This document shows positions 40,133 to 50,864 of a stretch of 64,000 bases of DNA, in pieces (position 1 is the stretch's first letter; each line of letters opens with the position of its first letter). A model generated the notes under the pieces. It had not been told where the DNA came from. It did not search any database and saw nothing but the letters and a program-made list of their open reading frames with translations. The translations under genes and the position numbers were made by a program. Source of the DNA: Hypholoma sublateritium FD-334 SS-4 (lineage: Eukaryota > Basidiomycota > Agaricomycetes > Agaricales > Strophariaceae); assembly GCA_000827495.1 (NCBI GenBank), contig KN817529.1, positions 434,001 to 498,000 on the forward strand. Direction: 5' to 3'.

Positions 40133-40215
40133 AAACCACGCAGTTGGTTACCTTTTCCTTCTGTATCGAGCACAAAAGTCCTGCGTTCAAGCCTTAATAG
40201 GGTCCAGACCGCAGA
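40133..40215 (+). repeat. tRNA-like segment (possible SINE head or pseudo-tRNA)
   Basis: CGCAGTTGGTTA resembles a tRNA A box with D-loop and TGCGTTCAAGCC a B box, at roughly tRNA spacing. I could not form a good acceptor stem, so I do not call a functional tRNA. A similar segment lies 400 bp away on the other strand. Confidence 0.25.
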
Positions 40216-40577
40216 GTGTTTTTCTAGTTTAAAATTTGTATATGTTACCGTGGCGCGCTGCACTTCAAGTTCTACCTACTGTTTCTCGCTCATCTTTCGG
40301 ATTATTCACGTTTGTAATACCGGTATAATTATCAGCATTTGTCCCGCTCATTTTTCAGGGCTTCCGCCGCTGGTGGCTGGAATTTGTATTTGAAGCTAGA
40401 AACCCATCAAGTTTGCATCAAGTAGTACTTAGTATGCTTACACACCAACAGGTAAAAACGACACATAATCCAAAAGGTGAGAACAAGTGAATCACTGGGA
40501 TTGAAATCTACTTCAAGGGCTAATAAGGTAAATGTAATGAATAAAGGATTCCAGTCTCCAGAGACCAGAAAAGTCTG

Positions 40578-40660
40578 CCGCGCTATGGGCTTGAACCCAG
40601 AGCCTTGGCACGCAAGGCAAAAGTGCAACCGACTGTATAGTGCAAACCCCCAAATGCACT
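40578..40660 (-). repeat. tRNA-like segment on the minus strand
   Basis: Read on the minus strand, CAGTCGGTTGCAC is A-box-like and GGGTTCAAGCCC is a good B box, but arm lengths do not fit a full cloverleaf. It is a possible tRNA-derived SINE or dead tRNA, opposite in orientation to the segment at 40133. Confidence 0.25.
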
Positions 40661-40668
40661 ATACAGTC
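40631..40668. repeat. Perfect 14-bp inverted repeat with 10-nt loop
   Basis: GACTGTATAGTGCA at 40631-40644 is repeated as its exact reverse complement at 40655-40668 around a C-rich loop. It overlaps the start of the minus-strand tRNA-like segment. It could fold as a hairpin or mark the end of a small insertion. Confidence 0.8.
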
Positions 40669-41200
40669 AACTGCAGTAGCTCTCATGTGCAGAGCCCATA
40701 ATACTGTTCGTAATACTCTTAATGTGTGCGGCGGAACAAAATTGGAACAAAAACCTTGCCTGTAATTTATATAGTTACTTATACCATCCCCGACGGTAGT
40801 ATCTTCGTCGCGGCCTCCATGTTAAGGTAGAAGTTGAATACAGCAATCTTTATAATGTGTGGCCCTGCCTGCTTTCCCAAAACTTCTCCGAGGTAGGAGA
40901 GCAGAAGTAGTTTGGGAGTACTTAGTACTTGCAATTGGTTTCTTGATGTCTTGCCCAAGATCATGCAAGATGCCTAAGACTGAATCACTGAAAGACGGCT
41001 GATTTGAACAGCACTGCGCAACGTTGCCCACGTCGATGCTCGAGAAGAGAATGATTCTAACGTAAAAGAGTGCTGCGGTGGTCGAGGAATTTTTATTTTT
41101 GCGGCGGCCAAAAGGGGATAGTGGATCACCAGTCACGAAGGGAAAAGTTGACGGGCTCGCTCCTGGCTGCAGACTCATCGCGCAGACGTCCTCCTTCTGA

Positions 41201-43732
41201 ATGGCGACGTCTGCCTATTTTCCCAAGAACACACGCCAGAATGGCCACCACCGTGCTCGGCTCTCCATCAGCAACGCCCTCCCCGTATACGCCTCCTCCT
41301 CCTCAACCGCTGTCCAGGAAAAGTATGCTACCCGTGCTCAGCAATATCCCTGGTTCATCCGTGTCTCTCTCCGCATTCCCGGTCTCCCCCGTCCTCGCAT
41401 TCGCATATACTTCATAAACCCTCGAAGATTGCACCACTTCGCAACGACGCGTTTTGGCCGCAAGCGCGGCTCCCTCTTCCTATGTATGTCCATATCCCTC
41501 CTTATCTTCTTTGCATTCGCCCTTGCGAAGCGCTTTGGTACACATGGAAAACGCTGGCCAACTCCTTTTCCCCGAGACCCCCCCACCCTCGTCCACAGGC
41601 GAGAGGATCTCCAGCGCATATGGCATTGGGAGCTTGCCAGTGGACATTATCCAAGTCGCCAACGAGGTGCGTTCTATCTATCTCTTCAATCTACGTGTTT
41701 TTCAACGGGCCTGTATAGTTCCGGAACAGCTTCGTCTCAAAAACGTCCCCGAAAATCCTGCCCTACCCCCGCGGCGAACGACAGGGTCCACACAAGCACA
41801 GGGGCACTACGCGACTGAGACGAAAGGCACTGGCTCAAAGCGCATATACCTCGACATCCAGAGCTCGCCGGAAAACGTTGCCTATCCGCCACGGCCAGTA
41901 CCAGGTAGCGTGGCTGACCTAGACATTGTCATGGACCATTGTGATTTCTCGGAAAAGAAGGTATGTTCGCCATGCACGCTGTCACTTTGGAAGAACTCAA
42001 TTTCTTGTTCGTTTAGTTTGTGCGGGACTGCCTAGAGGTTCTACGGGTTGGGGCTGGTCTAGACAACGGCAAGCGGGTGAGGCGGGGCCGCATGGATGAT
42101 TGGAAGTACATCTACATCGAACAACCGGACAACATGACAACGCACGTCGCGCGCGGGCTCGACGAGGATGTCCCCGTGTACGCCGACTCGTTGATCACCC
42201 CACCTGCGGACGACGGTTCGCCCGACAGCGGCCTCACCAAAAAATGGGGCGCAGAGTGGGAACCGTCGCCCATACAGCTGCCCCCGCCGATCAAGTACAC
42301 CCCCGCGTCACTTGCTCCGGCGCGCTGCGACGAGGAGCACCCGCGTATTTTCCACATGTTCTGGACGGGCACGTTCACGGACAAACCGTATCTCGCGATC
42401 CTTAGCTTTTTGTTCACGCAGAACACGGGGATGCACATTGTGGGCGAGTACCCCGCTGACGCCGTCTGCAGACCACAATTTTGGTTGTGGATTAACCCTG
42501 GACCCGCGGCGTCCGTCCCGAATCCCGACGCTGTGCATGACATGTACGCGCAGCTCAAGTCTAATCCATGGGCGTCGCCGTTCCTGCACCCCCGGTTCAA
42601 GGACATCATCCACTTCAAGATGTGGAACACCACAGAGCAGCTGGATGGCGTGCCCGAGTTGAAGGATGAGTGGCGCTCACGCGACCTGTTCAACTCGGGT
42701 GGCGACGTATTTTCCGTACCGTCGCAGCTGAAAGAGTCGCTCACGACGTTCACTGAGAATGCCACTGCGAAGCCAACCCAGAGCAAGGTGGACGAGCTGG
42801 TAAATCGCACAGGCTCCAAGTCCCTCTCGAGCTACGACCGGCTGTCAGTAATTCTCTCGGACATGGCACGCTTTATTTTATGCCATCGCTTTGGCGGGAT
42901 CTACCTTGACGCAGACACTATCTTCCTGCGTGACTGGGAAGAGCTCTGGGGGTGGAAGGGCGCGTTTGCGTACCGCTGGTCACGGCTCGAGAAGTACAAC
43001 ACCGCCGTGCTGCATCTGAACAAAAACTCCGCACTGGGCAAATTCCTCTTCCGCACCGCGCTGAAGAACAACATGGACTTCCACCCCATGACGGTGTCGC
43101 AGTACACCAAGGAGGCTTACCTGGAGGGCCTGCTCATGCGCTTGCCTGACGCGCTGTTTGATTCGGCGTGGCTGATCACGGAGGACCATCAGCATATGAG
43201 GCCGCCGCAGCCTTTTCTCACTGCGTACGTCTGTGTTTTATGATGTTAGATATCATTTGCTGATACTGCTCCAACAGATTTGAGCAATTCTTCGACACGC
43301 CATCGACGGACAGCGCCGCTCCCCAGGCGCTCGGCTTCGAGGGCTTTTACAGGGGCGCGTTCTCGTATCACTTTCACAATTCATGGTCCGCACTTTCTAT
43401 CTCAATTTGCTTTTATCACTTCTGATTATCTTGGTTCTATCAGGTGGAAGCCCTTCGACCCCGCTCGTAACTGGCCCGACCTCGGCCCACGCTTCTCAGA
43501 GGGTGAGCGCATCGCACGGCGCCTTTCACGCGCAAGCAGTGCTGCGAAACAGCGCCATGCGCAGGGCATACGTTATGCGGACAGCGCGCCCGCGGGAGAC
43601 GACGACGACGACGAAGACACGGTGGAAGATGACCGACGCGACCTGGACTGGGCGACGGTGCTGAAACGCATCTTCGAGTCGTACGTGCGCGGTGAACGGC
43701 CGAACATGTACGGGGAGATGTTGCGGTGGTAG
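41201..43732 (+). CDS. Type II membrane glycosyltransferase with DXD motif (Gly_transf_sug/GT32-like)
   Basis: Five exons (41201-41666, 41719-41960, 42017-43224, 43278-43385, 43444-43732) give 770 residues. A basic N-terminus is followed by one membrane anchor near residues 88-108 (LFLCMSISLLIFFAFALA). Then come a stem segment with REDLQRIWHWELASGHYPSR and the catalytic domain. The sugar-nucleotide/metal site is FGGIYLDADTIFLRDWEELW, the DXD motif of Och1-type enzymes; PRIFHMFWTG marks the start of the fold. The C-terminus is acidic (residues DDDDDEDTVEDDRR). By topology it should work in the Golgi lumen on protein or lipid glycans; the sugar is not predictable. The fourth intron uses a weak GTCCGC donor but restores the HNSWWKPFDPARNW reading. 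Confidence 0.86.
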
Positions 43733-45405
43733 GCGAAGCCGGCGGGGACGACATACCTTACCGGGTGGCGCGGAGGCGGGGGCGGGATATGACGCACGAC
43801 GCTGGACGCCTCGACGGACCAGACACGACTCTCTCACAGACACAGACACGTTGCCGACTCTAACTTACGCACATATGTGATCGCCGGTTGGGCTGCGGCG
43901 CTGGGTGGACGTATCGGAGCGACGAGCGGCGCATACTACGCGTACGTGCGCGTGGCCCTTAGTTTCCCCCACGTATTCTCAGCTACTCTCCTACCGCGTA
44001 TGGAAGGCCGGCTCTGAATCAAACGCTGCGCACCACCCGACACTGTACTAATTGTAGCTACTATGCATACACACTTACCGCTTATTTTCACCTCACCCCA
44101 TACCCGCGTATTCACTTCAATATTTCACACCCACACTAACTCTCACTCACATCCGCATTGACGTAACGCGCCACGAATGCTCCCCTCTCCAACACCGGCA
44201 CTCTTCGCATTCCCCGCACGCGCGCCCCCGCGTGCGTCCCTTTGTGGCTTATCCAGGCTGTTTGACCCAGGCTGCTATGCTAGTATACCCACTCTTAATG
44301 GTCGTAATCGGATGCCTCTTTGGATATCATGTTTGTGGCATGGGTACGAAACTGGTGCGCAGGCAGCGGGTGGAGCTATATGCAAACTGTGGTCATTGAC
44401 ACGGTGGACGATGACATTCCTCGCGGAGGGAGAAATTTTGCGCCAAGTCCACACTATCGGGCGCTGCGCTGTTGGCGTCCGTTGTGCTGGGTGCTGCAGC
44501 CATAAGTTATTCTTATTCTTATATTCTAGGCCTATTCTTGCTTTGGTCCGGGACTGCGTTTGAGTACTTCTACGGCTTTTACAGCAACAGCGTGTATGAA
44601 GCACATCCGCTCGCACAATAATTTGAAAATGGTGAAATAATCGGACTTGGATTGTGGACTTGTTGAGGACTGCAATGTAAATGCGCATCTTGACTATAGT
44701 TGTGGCTATGCCATCGGCCGGGGTTAGGCAGGGTTTGGCACCTTGCAAAAAGTTCCGTTTCATGCCCTCCGAGTCAGATCAAACTCATGCCACCACCACA
44801 TAAATGTTTTGATGCACGGGGGCGCTACCGACATAACGTGGATAACTCCTTACCTGATTAATTAGGGCTATCTGGGCTCAAGCAGCACTGGCCTGCGAAA
44901 TACGGTGGAAAGCCTGGCGACGTAATAGTTCTGGGTCTCGCCCGGGTTTCAACTTTGCTTCGATTGCCAGATACTTGAACTGCACAAACGGGTCGACAAG
45001 CAAGGTGTACCTGAACTGCAAAAGCAAATTGACAAGCAAGACTCCAGGTCAGGACTCGGAAAAGCCTTTGTGGGCTATGGCAGACGACCCACATATCATA
45101 ATGCGTTATGACGATCACCGACATGACTCGTTCGCTGACTGATTAGGGAGACCTTGCTCAGGAATATTGGCATCATATCATTTATCCTCCTCGACCAACT
45201 CCCTCTCTTGAAATCTGAGCGGCGTCTGCTAACCGGCAGCGATGAAAAATCCACCCAAGACTCAACTTCCTGGGCACGGACGCCCTTTGAACTATGCACC
45301 TTGTCCACAAGACCAATTTGTTGAACCCAGTTACTTTAGATAACTACGGAGTGTACGTCTGGTTTCTTTCTCGCTGCAATTCTCTTACCTTTGCTTAGGC
45401 TTCCT
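43733..45405. other. Intergenic, 1.7 kb
   Basis: No supported gene. Open frames at 44177-44563 (plus) and 44763-44275 (minus) overlap each other and have no family features. A short repeated phrase (ACAAGCAAG) occurs near 44995-45040. The right part adjoins the first dead DUF4246 copy and may hold its unrecognisable N-terminus. Confidence 0.5.
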
Positions 45406-46980
45406 CTGACCACCCGGCGCGAGTTCTTGATGCTTTAAATGATGAATAGCATCACCGATAAAGTAGATTGGAATATCAAGGTGTGAACCACTCTTCACTA
45501 AACAAACTGGATGTAGCTAAATATTGGATAGATCAACAGCCCAGAAATTGCGGCAAAGCGGACGGAAGAGGCCCCGTCGTCGGAAGGCGACATGACGATA
45601 AAGATGGTTGACTGGTGCCTTGCCGAACTCCGCAATAAGGCACCCTCATTCCGGAAGGAAGCGTTCCACCACCTATCGTCGTATACAACGGAGATGTTGT
45701 CAAATCCGACAATGCCCTGGCTGCGGATTTCAAGGTCTCTTTGTAAAATGTTATCTGAACGGCTTATAAGGATTGGCACCCGGGCACAGACAAGAAAGTT
45801 TGGGACCTAGCACACCCTTCTCTCTTTCCTCGTTCCGAAAGCCCCTATCGCAGACGCCATGGATGTGGACACGGCGCACGTGAAAGTATGAACGTGGACA
45901 CCATTCTAGATGAAGGCGAGAGCGACGACGACGACAACCACAATGACGACAACCACAACGACGACGACGGCGCCGACCATGACGACGACGAATGTGACAC
46001 AGATCTGGACTCGGAAAACTCGGATCCTTGGAAGATTAACGATAGCAAGGTACTAGCAAGGTACCAGCTGTGCAACCCGAACCCCGCGAATTTTTTTGCC
46101 TCTTCCCGCCCCTTCAACGTTCAGGCTCAAAGAGAAGTACAGCGAAAGGGGACTTCAAATCGTTGTCAAGATAGCGAATAAACGTCTCATCGAATGTAGA
46201 AAGGTGGTATATTTTCCTGACTCCGAAAACCACCACAGAGACAGACAAGACACATGTAGGCTCACATACAACATAATTGGTGGATAAACACAAACACAAC
46301 AATGACGGCTCAGAAAGTGGAAATGACAGTGACTGGCAGTTCCGATGAAGATGAAGAGGACGAAGAAGTGGACGGTGATGGCTATGAAGGCCCGAGCTGG
46401 CGTCATTCAACTGGCACGACAGCAGTTGTGCGCCCTGAACCGATAGACCCATTCTCTACTCTTCCTTCCCCGCCGAAATTCAGTCTTAAAGAAGAATACG
46501 GAGAAATGGGGCTCCAAGTTATTGTCAGACTAACAAACATCGAGCTGACTCCCGCAACCCGAAGTTCGGCGGAGGATCCTGGCACTCTCAAGGGCAAATG
46601 GTGAGCATCGACATATCTATACTCTTAAGCTCGCACAAGAGAGCATGTATATCAAGCTGACGCTCGTATAGCGCGAACATATCGTGGCCACTGCTCTATA
46701 CTCATATTCATCCTCCGATATCACACCTTCGCTTTCTTTCCGGCAGTGGTTCGACTCGGAATATTTGCTCAACGAAACCAGCTGCGAGCGGGATCATACC
46801 GCGTGGCTACCAATTATATATGGATGTGAAACGGAGGGTCCGTCAGTGCAGGACGTGGGCAGTGTTGACACGCGCGAAGGGCGCTTCCTCACATTCCCGA
46901 ACACACTCTCTAAGACTCTAGCACCGCGTTGGCCCGTTGGCCCGTTCAAACTCGCCGATTCCACGGTGCGCGGACAATGA
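45406..46980 (+). pseudogene. DUF4246-family pseudogene, copy A
   Basis: Fragments in family order: REFLML-stop-MMNSITDKVDWNIK, an intron, MTIKMVDWCLAELRNKA, VVYNGDVVKSDNALAADFKV, KDWHPGTDKKVWDLAHPSLF, an Asp/Asn-rich repeat, SLKEEYGEMGLQVIVRLTNIELTP, REHIVATALYSYSS, then WLPIIYGCETEGPSVQDVGS and VDTREGRFLTFPN. Breaks are visible. A stop replaces the residue before MMNS. A frameshift follows LRNKA near 45640-45655. Two stops come after DFKVSL. A frameshift after LTP lies near 46553-46560. The middle third of the family appears deleted. The intron with GTGAGC donor after SQGQM is still intact. DUF4246 has no established function. The closest relatives seen are copies B and C. Confidence 0.8.
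45931..46008 (+). repeat. GAC/AAC-rich simple repeat inside DUF4246 copy A
   Basis: A run of mostly GAC and AAC triplets encodes an Asp/Asn/His-rich stretch. Such triplet tracts expand easily by slippage. It sits where the central part of the family is missing. Confidence 0.7.
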
Positions 46981-47329
46981 AAGATCGTTGCGCTCTTCTT
47001 AGTTGCCCCAAGATCACCATCCAAGCGGACTTGATAATTTGTTTTCATATCAGAAAACCGTGCTAGATTACACTGTAACCGCGGTGGAGCAGGGTGGAGC
47101 TCACCGGCTGGTTACCAGTTGATTTACAAAATATATGAGTAATGTATACAACCTTTACGATCTATTTTACTGGTAAAAAGTCATTAGGCGAAGAGCGAAG
47201 CTCGAAAGGTAGATATGATGAAGCGGATGCCCGCAGCAAAGAGTCCCGGGTATTTTGGTGAGTAAGTGAAAGATTGAGAATATTTGGGAGTATTACGGAG
47301 CAAGTGCGGGCGTGTCGCGGGCGTCTAGC
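46981..47329. other. Intergenic, 349 bp
   Basis: It lies between DUF4246 copy A and the 3' end of the small secreted protein gene. I see nothing beyond a probable 3' UTR. Confidence 0.5.
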
Positions 47330-47997
47330 CTAGAGCGTGATAACAGCGCCGACCATGGTGCTAACGAGCACGGTGGCGAATCCGAAAACGAGCGGAGTGA
47401 CGACGTTGAGGGAGGGTGCAGCGTTGGCAGTCGCAGAGGCGGCGGCGGCGGTGGCAACGGTATAGACCGAGCCAAACTTGGATGTCACAACTCCGGCGCC
47501 GGATGTAGCAAGAGTGATGGCTTCGCCGCCTGCGCTGGTGATGATCGTAATTGCTTCGCCGCCGACAGCTGCAGTAGAATAAGGTTGTCAGAAGCAGACT
47601 AACGATCGACGCTTTAATTATAGCTTACATGTAACGGTCTCGAATATACCAGGTGCGATACTGGTGACGTCCGAGGCGACACTAGCTGCTCCGGCTGTTA
47701 CCTGTGTAAAGACGGAGGCGGCTGGGTACAACAGAGGCATGTTAGTTGCATGTAGGCATGAACGTGGAAGAACGTAGCGTACCTCCACCGGTCACAACGG
47801 AAATGATGCTGTCGACTGGAGAATATATACGGTGAATAATTGAGTGCAACAATGGAAACAATGCTCATACTCTGACGTTCCTCCAGACGGGGCTCGAACG
47901 CGGGAGCTGCAGTGGGAGTGGTGTCGGGGTTGGGTGCAGCCTGGGCGACGGCAACGAAGAGAGTGACGAACACAGCGACGAAGACTTTGGGGAACAT
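47330..47997 (-). CDS. Small secreted or anchored Ala/Thr/Val-rich protein
   Basis: Four exons (47997-47871, 47815-47783, 47721-47629, 47568-47330) give 163 residues. Residues 1-20 (MFPKVFVAVFVTLFVAVAQA) are a clear signal peptide. A short pro-like segment with LEERQ follows, then a low-complexity Ala/Thr/Ser/Val region holding two near copies of TSAGGEAIT. The end is hydrophobic (VFGFATVLVSTMVGAVITL) with no charged tail, as in GPI-anchored proteins or a membrane stub. It has no cysteine pattern of a hydrophobin or cerato-platanin. I cannot name the family. The exon 2 of 33 nt is short but framed by good splice sites. Confidence 0.75.
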
Positions 47998-48047
47998 GAC
48001 GTTAGTGGTGGAAGTTGTTGGGTAGTGGGGTAGGATGAATTTTGGTG

Positions 48048-48055
48048 TTTATATA
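48048..48055 (-). promoter_or_regulatory. TATA box of the small secreted protein gene
   Basis: Read on the minus strand, TATATAAA lies about 50 bp before the ATG at 47997. It implies a very short leader. Confidence 0.5.
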
Positions 48056-48198
48056 TGTAGCACTCCGGGCAGCGGCGCAGTATTTTCGTACTTGGTGGAG
48101 TGGGTGGCTGTGCGCCAAGGGAGAGCTGATCATGATTACGTCACTGATAATCAATAGCGTCTTGTGATGAAGGGTCACTTACCACAAACTATCACCAG

Positions 48199-49275
48199 AT
48201 GCCCCGCGCAATCATCGCTCCATCCGTTCTGGCCTCAGATTTTGGTCAACTCACCGCAGAATGCAAGCGAATGATCGTCGGCGGTGCGGAGTGGCTACAC
48301 ATGGGTCAGTCGTTGCTGCGTCAGGCTGTGCCCGCTGTACACCGCATTTATTCTGATCTGCTGTGTTCCAGACGTTATGGACGGGTGATTTCCTTTCTGC
48401 AAGACCACCGAATCATCATCTAATAACAGACGACAGACACTTCGTGCCTAATATCACAATGGGTAGGCCATCGCCGCCGGCTGCCACATATGTACTCACG
48501 TAGCACCGCAGGGGCGCCCATCCTTTCGTGTGTGCACAAAGGCGTTCCCGGCATCTTCATGGACTGCCACATGATGGTTTCCGAGCCCGAGAAGGCGTGT
48601 CTCGCTTCTTACACCCTACACCCCTATTGACCGAGACAACCTTTGCAGTGGGTTGACGACATTGCTGACGCAGGCGGCGCAATGTATTGCTTCCACCTCG
48701 AAGCCACCAGTGCGTGTCCCACAGGCACGAGTACCTTTATTCATCTGACACTTTCTGCGCAGAGGACCCTCTCGCACTCATAGATCAGATACACAAGCGT
48801 GGCATGAAGGCCGGCGTCGCGATCTCACCAGACACTCTCTCGACCGAGATCACAGACGCGGTTGCTAATGCCGCCGAGATGCTGCTCGTCATGACGGTCT
48901 ATCCAGGTATGTGCCGCCGGCCCGAAACTATCCCGCGCGCACTTATATCCCACCTCCGCACGGCAGGGCGCGGTGGCCAGAAGTTTATCGATAGGTGTGT
49001 CCCCAAAGTAGCTGAGCTACGGGCCCGTTTCCCGGAGAAAGACATCGAGGTCGACGGCGGCGTCGGCCCCAAAACTATTGGCATATGCGCTGACGCTGGT
49101 GCGTGCTTTCTTATACATTTCCCCACCCACGGCGCGTGCTGCCGTTGACTTTCCGTGTCCTGCAGGAAGTAACGTCATCGTCGCCGGAACGGCTATCTTC
49201 GGAGCGGAAAACCCTGAATCGGTGATCCAGGAGCTCAAGGATGTCGTCAACACTGCGCAGGCCAGGTCGCATTAA
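48199..49275 (+). CDS. RPE1: Ribulose-phosphate 3-epimerase
   Basis: Eight exons (48199-48304, 48372-48384, 48437-48462, 48512-48594, 48649-48709, 48763-48906, 48967-49098, 49166-49275) give 224 residues, the usual size. It opens IIAPSVLASDFGQL. The metal and catalytic residues lie in WLHMDVMDGHFVPNITMG, FMDCHMMVSEPEKWVDDI and EVDGGVGPKTI. The phosphate-binding glycines are in SNVIVAGTAIFG. The enzyme interconverts ribulose 5-phosphate and xylulose 5-phosphate in the pentose phosphate pathway. Exon 2 is only 13 nt. The intron after SEPEK begins GC (AAG then GCGTGT), giving a GC-AG intron. The gene diverges from the secreted-protein gene with 201 bp between starts. Confidence 0.95.
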
Positions 49276-50100
49276 AGTGCACCGCGGGTCCGGGAAGTTC
49301 TACTAATTTTAAGAAACACCAAACGTGAACAATAACTGACGGAGGGACGGATTTAAAACCATTTATATATGTAGAATACATGTTACCCGTGGCTGTGAGT
49401 TGTACTACTACGTAGCTCTTTATGAATTGTAGAGGCCCATCAGCCCTCAAATAGAAGCAAGAATAGCAGTGCCTTCTCCCCGGGCCCCACGCAAAAGCAA
49501 ATACCTACGGAGGCGGAACTTGGCTGAAACGAGTACACTGACCAGTAGGGCCTAACGTCGAGCACCGCAGCGGCGGGGACGGCTTTGAGTGAGGGTGCAC
49601 AGGCCGATGCATTGCTGGTATTGCCAATTGTAATACATAGGTATAAGTATCTATTTGTTTCCGCAGTACCGTACACTGAAAAGCGAGAGTTACGCGGGCG
49701 GTCCTCAGCCGGCGCCCGAGGATACTTAGAAGCTGACCGGAGCACCGCGTTTACTTGTGAAATGGAAGGCATGGCAGTAGGATAAGTGACAAGGATCGCG
49801 CAGCTGCTGAGCAGGGAGAAGCAGTGTGGAAGTATGCAGCCGCAGTGTTGGCGCGGTAGCATCTAATATGATCGCGATTCGTACTCCCATTACTGAGGTA
49901 CCAGTGATCACGCACTACGCTATGCCTCGTGGAACTACTCGGTTAATTCGCTATTTTCTTTCAAAACATACGGCAGCGAACTAAGGACGAAGAGAGCAGC
50001 ACTGATTTTTTTGCATGAGCGATTGTGTGACAATTTGACCGGCTGGGTCGCCCGCGCGGGCTGTCGTGTGATTCATGAAGATCCCCGCTAAAAATTGCAG
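49276..50100. other. Intergenic, 825 bp
   Basis: Between RPE1 and the DUF4246 copy C fragment. Open frames on both strands overlap and have no family support. Confidence 0.5.
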
Positions 50101-50690
50101 CTAATGGCGATGATACTCCCCCAGTAGCTCAGCACTAGAGCAAGAGATAGTGCACCTCATCGATGATCTCCGCATGGCTTGCGCTGCGCCCATCTGCTCC
50201 TCGCGCAGCGCCTTGGCTTCGCACATGCCAGGGGGGAGGGGGGACAATGACCTTAAGCGCCGCAGGTAATTAAGCCTCCGCGGCCCGCGCTTGAATACGC
50301 CCGCTGCGGCAGCCCATGCGGTGTGTTGGCCACCCTGAGGATCCGGTCGAACGAGGAAGAGCGCGGCGATCTTGCATTGCACCGCTGGCCGCATACGGTC
50401 CGCGCGCTCGAACGTGCCAACGCGGTGCCGCAGTACGTTCGGGATTGTGAAGAGAGGGCCCTCGCGCGTGTCGACGCTGCCCACCCCTGCACGGGTGCGC
50501 TATCTTCCACGCGGCCGAAGGTAACCAGCAGCCTTGCACAGTGGCCCTGGTGTCCGTTGCCTTGCCGGGGAACCACTAGCAGAAGACGAAATTGGAGCGC
50601 GTGATACATAAGGACAAGTAGTAGTAGAACGCCGTCGCGACAAGATGACTGCGCAGTTCTGAGCCGACCTGATGCCAACCCAGAGCTTCT
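50101..50690 (-). pseudogene. DUF4246-family fragment, copy C
   Basis: Only the C-terminal part remains: HLVATAFYYY, a stop in what should be the following FRQWF-like segment, then after a frame change MGSVDTREGPLFTIPNVLRH and KIAALFLVRPDPQ. The tail (CEAKALREEQMGAAQAM) still follows the pattern of copy B (REAKTMREKLMAERKEV). It lies in the same orientation as copy B, 170 bp downstream of it, as in a tandem duplication. Confidence 0.65.
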
Positions 50691-50864
50691 CGAGATTCAA
50701 GGCTCCAATTTGGGTTTAAGTACTTGCCATATACCCACTTCGATATCTGGTTCATGTCAAAGAATACCCGCCTTACATTCGTGTGCGCGCACCAATTAAG
50801 CACTCACATTCAGTAGCCGATTTGGTTTGTACATCGGTTGGCTAAGGCTTCTGGACTGGACGTA

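Larger units (their letters stand above)
39253..41200. other. Intergenic, 1.9 kb, AT-rich with tRNA-like relics
   Basis: This stretch is distinctly AT-rich between the pyruvate kinase 3' end and the glycosyltransferase. It has no coding signal. It holds two tRNA-like segments and a 14-bp palindrome (listed separately) and could be a decayed transposable-element region. Confidence 0.5.
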
